DNA from: Alphaproteobacteria bacterium
Lineage (GTDB): Bacteria > Pseudomonadota > Alphaproteobacteria > DSM-16000 > Inquilinaceae
Assembly (NCBI GenBank): GCA_028277405.1
Contig: JANQGH010000030.1
Span: 1 to 64,000, forward strand
Length of the DNA: 64,000 nt
Direction of reading: 5' to 3'
Part shown: positions 61,940-64,000 of the stretch, one piece after another
Position numbering within the stretch: position 1 is the stretch's first letter
Layout of the letters: every line of letters begins with the position of its first letter
The notes under the pieces: model-generated
Database searches by the model: none
Seen by the model: the letters and a program-made list of their open reading frames with translations, nothing else
Told to the model about the DNA's origin: nothing
Translations under genes and position numbers: made by a program

Positions 61940-62235
61940 CGAAGACGCCGCGGAATACCTACAATCGAGTTAATTCAAACGTATAGCATTGGATTTGAAT
62001 AACACGGCCGGCAGCCGAGTGCAGCGATTCATCGCACAAGATCGCCGCTGGTCTTGACGACAAGGCCCAAAGACGAGCCGCTTCAGCGCCAACCTCCTTT
62101 CAAACCCCCACCGTCTTTGAAGCGTCACGGGACTGTCGTGCGGGCGTAATGGTGCCCGGCTACACGTGCCCGCTTTCGGCGAGGGCGCGGAGCGTTTCTC
62201 GCCATTCTCCCGTCAACCTTTTCCGAGGCACCCGC
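61940..62235. other. 296-nt divergent intergenic region
   Basis: It separates the lytic transglycosylase from the phytase-like esterase and must contain both promoters. I see no confident promoter hexamers, RNA gene or repeat. A frame extends the esterase gene upstream to 62149, but it lacks homology. Confidence 0.4.
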
Positions 62236-63615
62236 ATGAGGCTCTCCCTTTCCCGCACGGTTTCAACGAGCGCGCTCGCCCTGGCACTGGGCACCCTGTC
62301 CGCGATGGCCCAAGATCAGTTTCCCGCCACGCTGGCCGGCCATGCCATGCTGCCGGCCGCCACCTTCGCGCCGGCACCGGCGGATGCGCCGGTCTACTTT
62401 CAGACCTCCGGCCGCTTCACCGGCCCGGGCAACCAGCGCGACGACAGCCTTTACACCCGCGAGGGCCAGACCTGGCTGTCGGCCGAAGGCGCACCGCGCA
62501 CCACGGGCATGTATCTGCCGTTCGTCGGCCAGCCGGTGCAGGGCTTCTCCGGCATTTCGACACTGGATGACGGCACCTATCTCGTCCTGACCGACAACGG
62601 TTTCGGCAGCCAGCGCAACAGCGCCGACACGCTGTTGATGTTCCATCAGGTGGCGCCGGATTGGGACAGCGGCCGTGCGGCCCTGTTGGAGACGATCTTC
62701 CTCAGCGATCCGAACCACGTGCTGCCGTTCCCGATCGTCACCGAGGTGACGGACACGCGCTATCTGACCGGTGCGGATTTCGACCTGGAAAGCATCCAGC
62801 CGGTCGGCGACTGGATCTGGTTCGGCGAGGAGTTCGGGCCGTACATCTTCGCCACCAACCAGGACGGCGAGGTTGTCGCCTTCTTCCAGACGGAAGTCGG
62901 GGGCGAAATCGTCCACAGCCCGGACAGCCACCATCTCTCAGCGCCGTCAGCACCGGCCCATCTGCCGTTCGACGTCCGGCGCAGCCGTGGCTTCGAAGGC
63001 ATGGCCGCCTCGGTCAACGGCACCATGCTCTACCCGATGTTCGAGGCCCCCTTGTTGGACCCGGAGACGGGCGAGGCGGAGACCCAGGACGGCGTGCCGT
63101 TCGTGCGCGTGCTGGAGTTCGACATCGCCGATCAGGCCTTCACCGGCGAGGAGCATCGCGTTCGGTTCGACGCGCCGAACCATTTCGTCGGCGACTTCAA
63201 CATGATCAGCGACACCCACGGCCTGTACATCGAGCGCGACGGCGGCGAGGGCGACCCGCGCCTGGCCTGCACCGGCGAGCCGACGGTCGACTGCTTCAAC
63301 GCGCCGGCGGAATACAAGCGCGTCTGGCTGCTCGATTTCGGCGCCACCGACGCGGACGGTTTCGTCCAGCGCCTGGGCTATGTCGACCTGCTGGACATCG
63401 CCGATCAGGACGGCGTTGCCCTGCACGGCACGATCGACGGCGTGTTCACCTTCCCGATGGTGACGATCGAGGATGTCGACATGGTCGACGCGAACCACAT
63501 CATCGTCGCCAACGACAACAACCTGCCCTACTCCACCGGGCGGGCCCACGGGCAGGCGGACCACAACGAGTTCATCCTGCTCTATGTGCCGGAGTTCCTG
63601 GCGCAGATTCAGTAG
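62236..63615 (+). CDS. esterase-like activity of phytase family protein, secreted
   Basis: After a signal peptide (1-27, ending in AMAQD) the protein shows PVQGFSGISTLDDGTYLVLTDNGFGSQRNSADTL and later DLESIQPVGDWIWFGEEFGPYIFATNQDG, then GFEGMAAS, the hallmarks of the phytase-like (PF13449) beta-propeller. The role is probably phosphoester or ester hydrolysis in the periplasm, but no substrate is proved. The ATG at 62236 is chosen since the signal peptide starts there. A hairpin follows at 63629-63656. Confidence 0.9.
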   Translation: MRLSLSRTVSTSALALALGTLSAMAQDQFPATLAGHAMLPAATFAPAPADAPVYFQTSGRFTGPGNQRDDSLYTREGQTWLSAEGAPRTTGMYLPFVGQPVQGFSGISTLDDGTYLVLTDNGFGSQRNSADTLLMFHQVAPDWDSGRAALLETIFLSDPNHVLPFPIVTEVTDTRYLTGADFDLESIQPVGDWIWFGEEFGPYIFATNQDGEVVAFFQTEVGGEIVHSPDSHHLSAPSAPAHLPFDVRRSRGFEGMAASVNGTMLYPMFEAPLLDPETGEAETQDGVPFVRVLEFDIADQAFTGEEHRVRFDAPNHFVGDFNMISDTHGLYIERDGGEGDPRLACTGEPTVDCFNAPAEYKRVWLLDFGATDADGFVQRLGYVDLLDIADQDGVALHGTIDGVFTFPMVTIEDVDMVDANHIIVANDNNLPYSTGRAHGQADHNEFILLYVPEFLAQIQ

Positions 63616-63628
63616 ATTATGACGATGA

Positions 63629-63656
63629 GGGGCCGGGGCTTAACCGCCCTGGCCCC
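63629..63656 (+). terminator. hairpin after the phytase-like gene
   Basis: GGGGCCGGGGC and GCCCTGGCCCC pair over 11 bp with one G-T pair and a TTAACC loop. It lies 13 nt after the stop codon. The downstream T run is short, so termination is plausible but not certain. Confidence 0.65.
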
Positions 63657-63812
63657 CTTGCTGACCCCGCGATCAGATCGCAGCGGCGTTCCCAAATCGG
63701 CGCACCGCCTGAACTATCCTCACAATTCTCAACGAACGCGTGAGCGGCCCTAGCGCGCCATAGCGGCCATGGGCATCTCAGGGTCGGTGTGAATGATCGT
63801 GAGGTGCGTCCC

Positions 63813-64000
63813 ATGGGTTGGTCTTCGTCCGCTCGCCAGCGCGGACCAGCGTCGCTGAAAAACCTGGCCGCCGTCGCCCTCGTCGGAGCCGCCGTCAGCC
63901 TGCCCCAATCGGCCACGGCCCAGCTCAGCAACGAGGAGGCCGCGCGTCACAGTCTGAACCTGGTCGTCGCCGAACCGCGGACGAGTATCAATTCCCTGGC
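63813..64000 (+). CDS. N-terminus of a secreted protein (cut by the window end)
   Basis: From the ATG at 63813 the frame stays open to the end and encodes 62 residues: a basic start, a hydrophobic segment (LKNLAAVALVGAAVSL) and a cleavage site like SATAQ, then LSNEEAARHSLNLVV. This is a signal peptide followed by mature sequence. A GTG at 63804 is an alternative start. The family cannot be judged from this fragment. Confidence 0.6.
   Translation, partial: MGWSSSARQRGPASLKNLAAVALVGAAVSLPQSATAQLSNEEAARHSLNLVVAEPRTSINSL

Overview
The window is chromosomal DNA of a high-G+C alphaproteobacterium, probably of the Rhodospirillales/Kiloniellales type. The evidence is the fbc operon (Rieske, cytochrome b, cytochrome c1), the gene set DUF1285 / NUDIX / DUF6111 / CCA-adding enzyme beside a MoxR-DUF58-DUF4159 cluster, an ATM1-type ABC exporter next to meaB, a DUF883 protein, a TIGR01459 HAD phosphatase, and rRNA-type and rpmB promoters with TTGACA/TTGACG -35 elements. 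I see no phage, transposon, integrase or CRISPR array.

Layout. 1-186: on the minus strand, what looks like the promoter and leader of an rRNA operon that runs off the left edge. 0.5-4.0 kb: M23 peptidoglycan hydrolase, rhomboid protease, VOC protein, DUF924 protein. 4.0-6.7 kb: cytochrome bc1 operon, minus strand. 6.9-9.5 kb: trmL, hemF and a translationally coupled pair of secreted paralogues of unknown function. 9.5-12.7 kb, minus strand: lipoprotein, CCA-adding enzyme, DUF6111, NUDIX, DUF1285. 12.8-19.5 kb, plus strand: tightly coupled MoxR / DUF58 / BatA-DUF4159 / large membrane protein cluster. 19.5-21.7 kb: SDR-TetR divergent pair, a small membrane protein, tRNA-Gln(TTG). 21.9-28.6 kb: Sel1/peptidoglycan-binding membrane protein, iron-type ABC permease with a Fur-like box upstream, dienelactone hydrolase, upp, DHA2 exporter. 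28.6-31 kb: queuosine pair (tgt plus YhhQ/VUT transporter) and rpmB. 31-42 kb: DUF900-type hydrolase, DUF3108, sulfotransferase-like protein, meaB, ATM1-like exporter, EamA, DUF883 with a membrane partner, a Cys-rich secreted protein, methylmalonyl-CoA mutase. 42-49.4 kb: HAD, pyrD, DUF952, S24 regulator, class IV aminotransferase, GNAT, FkbM, DUF1624, glycerophosphodiesterase. 49.7-54.1 kb: a three-gene coupled operon in which a stand-alone Prim-Pol (AEP) protein precedes two double-domain glycosyltransferases. 54.2-55.8 kb: GFA protein and a secreted alpha/beta hydrolase. 55.8-59.6 kb: one 1258-residue gene, clearly lower in G+C, encoding an Mrr-like nuclease fused to a STAND NTPase and a long helical region. 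59.9-64 kb: DUF3095 cyclase-like protein, lytic transglycosylase, phytase-like esterase, and the start of one more secreted protein cut by the window end.

Most of the window is core metabolism: respiration, haem, tRNA modification, pyrimidines, propionate/methylmalonyl-CoA, envelope. The two accessory loci worth attention are the Prim-Pol/glycosyltransferase operon and the solitary nuclease-STAND gene. The latter has the architecture of Avs-like antiphage NTPases but stands alone between housekeeping genes. Functions given for these two loci are inferences from motifs read by eye.
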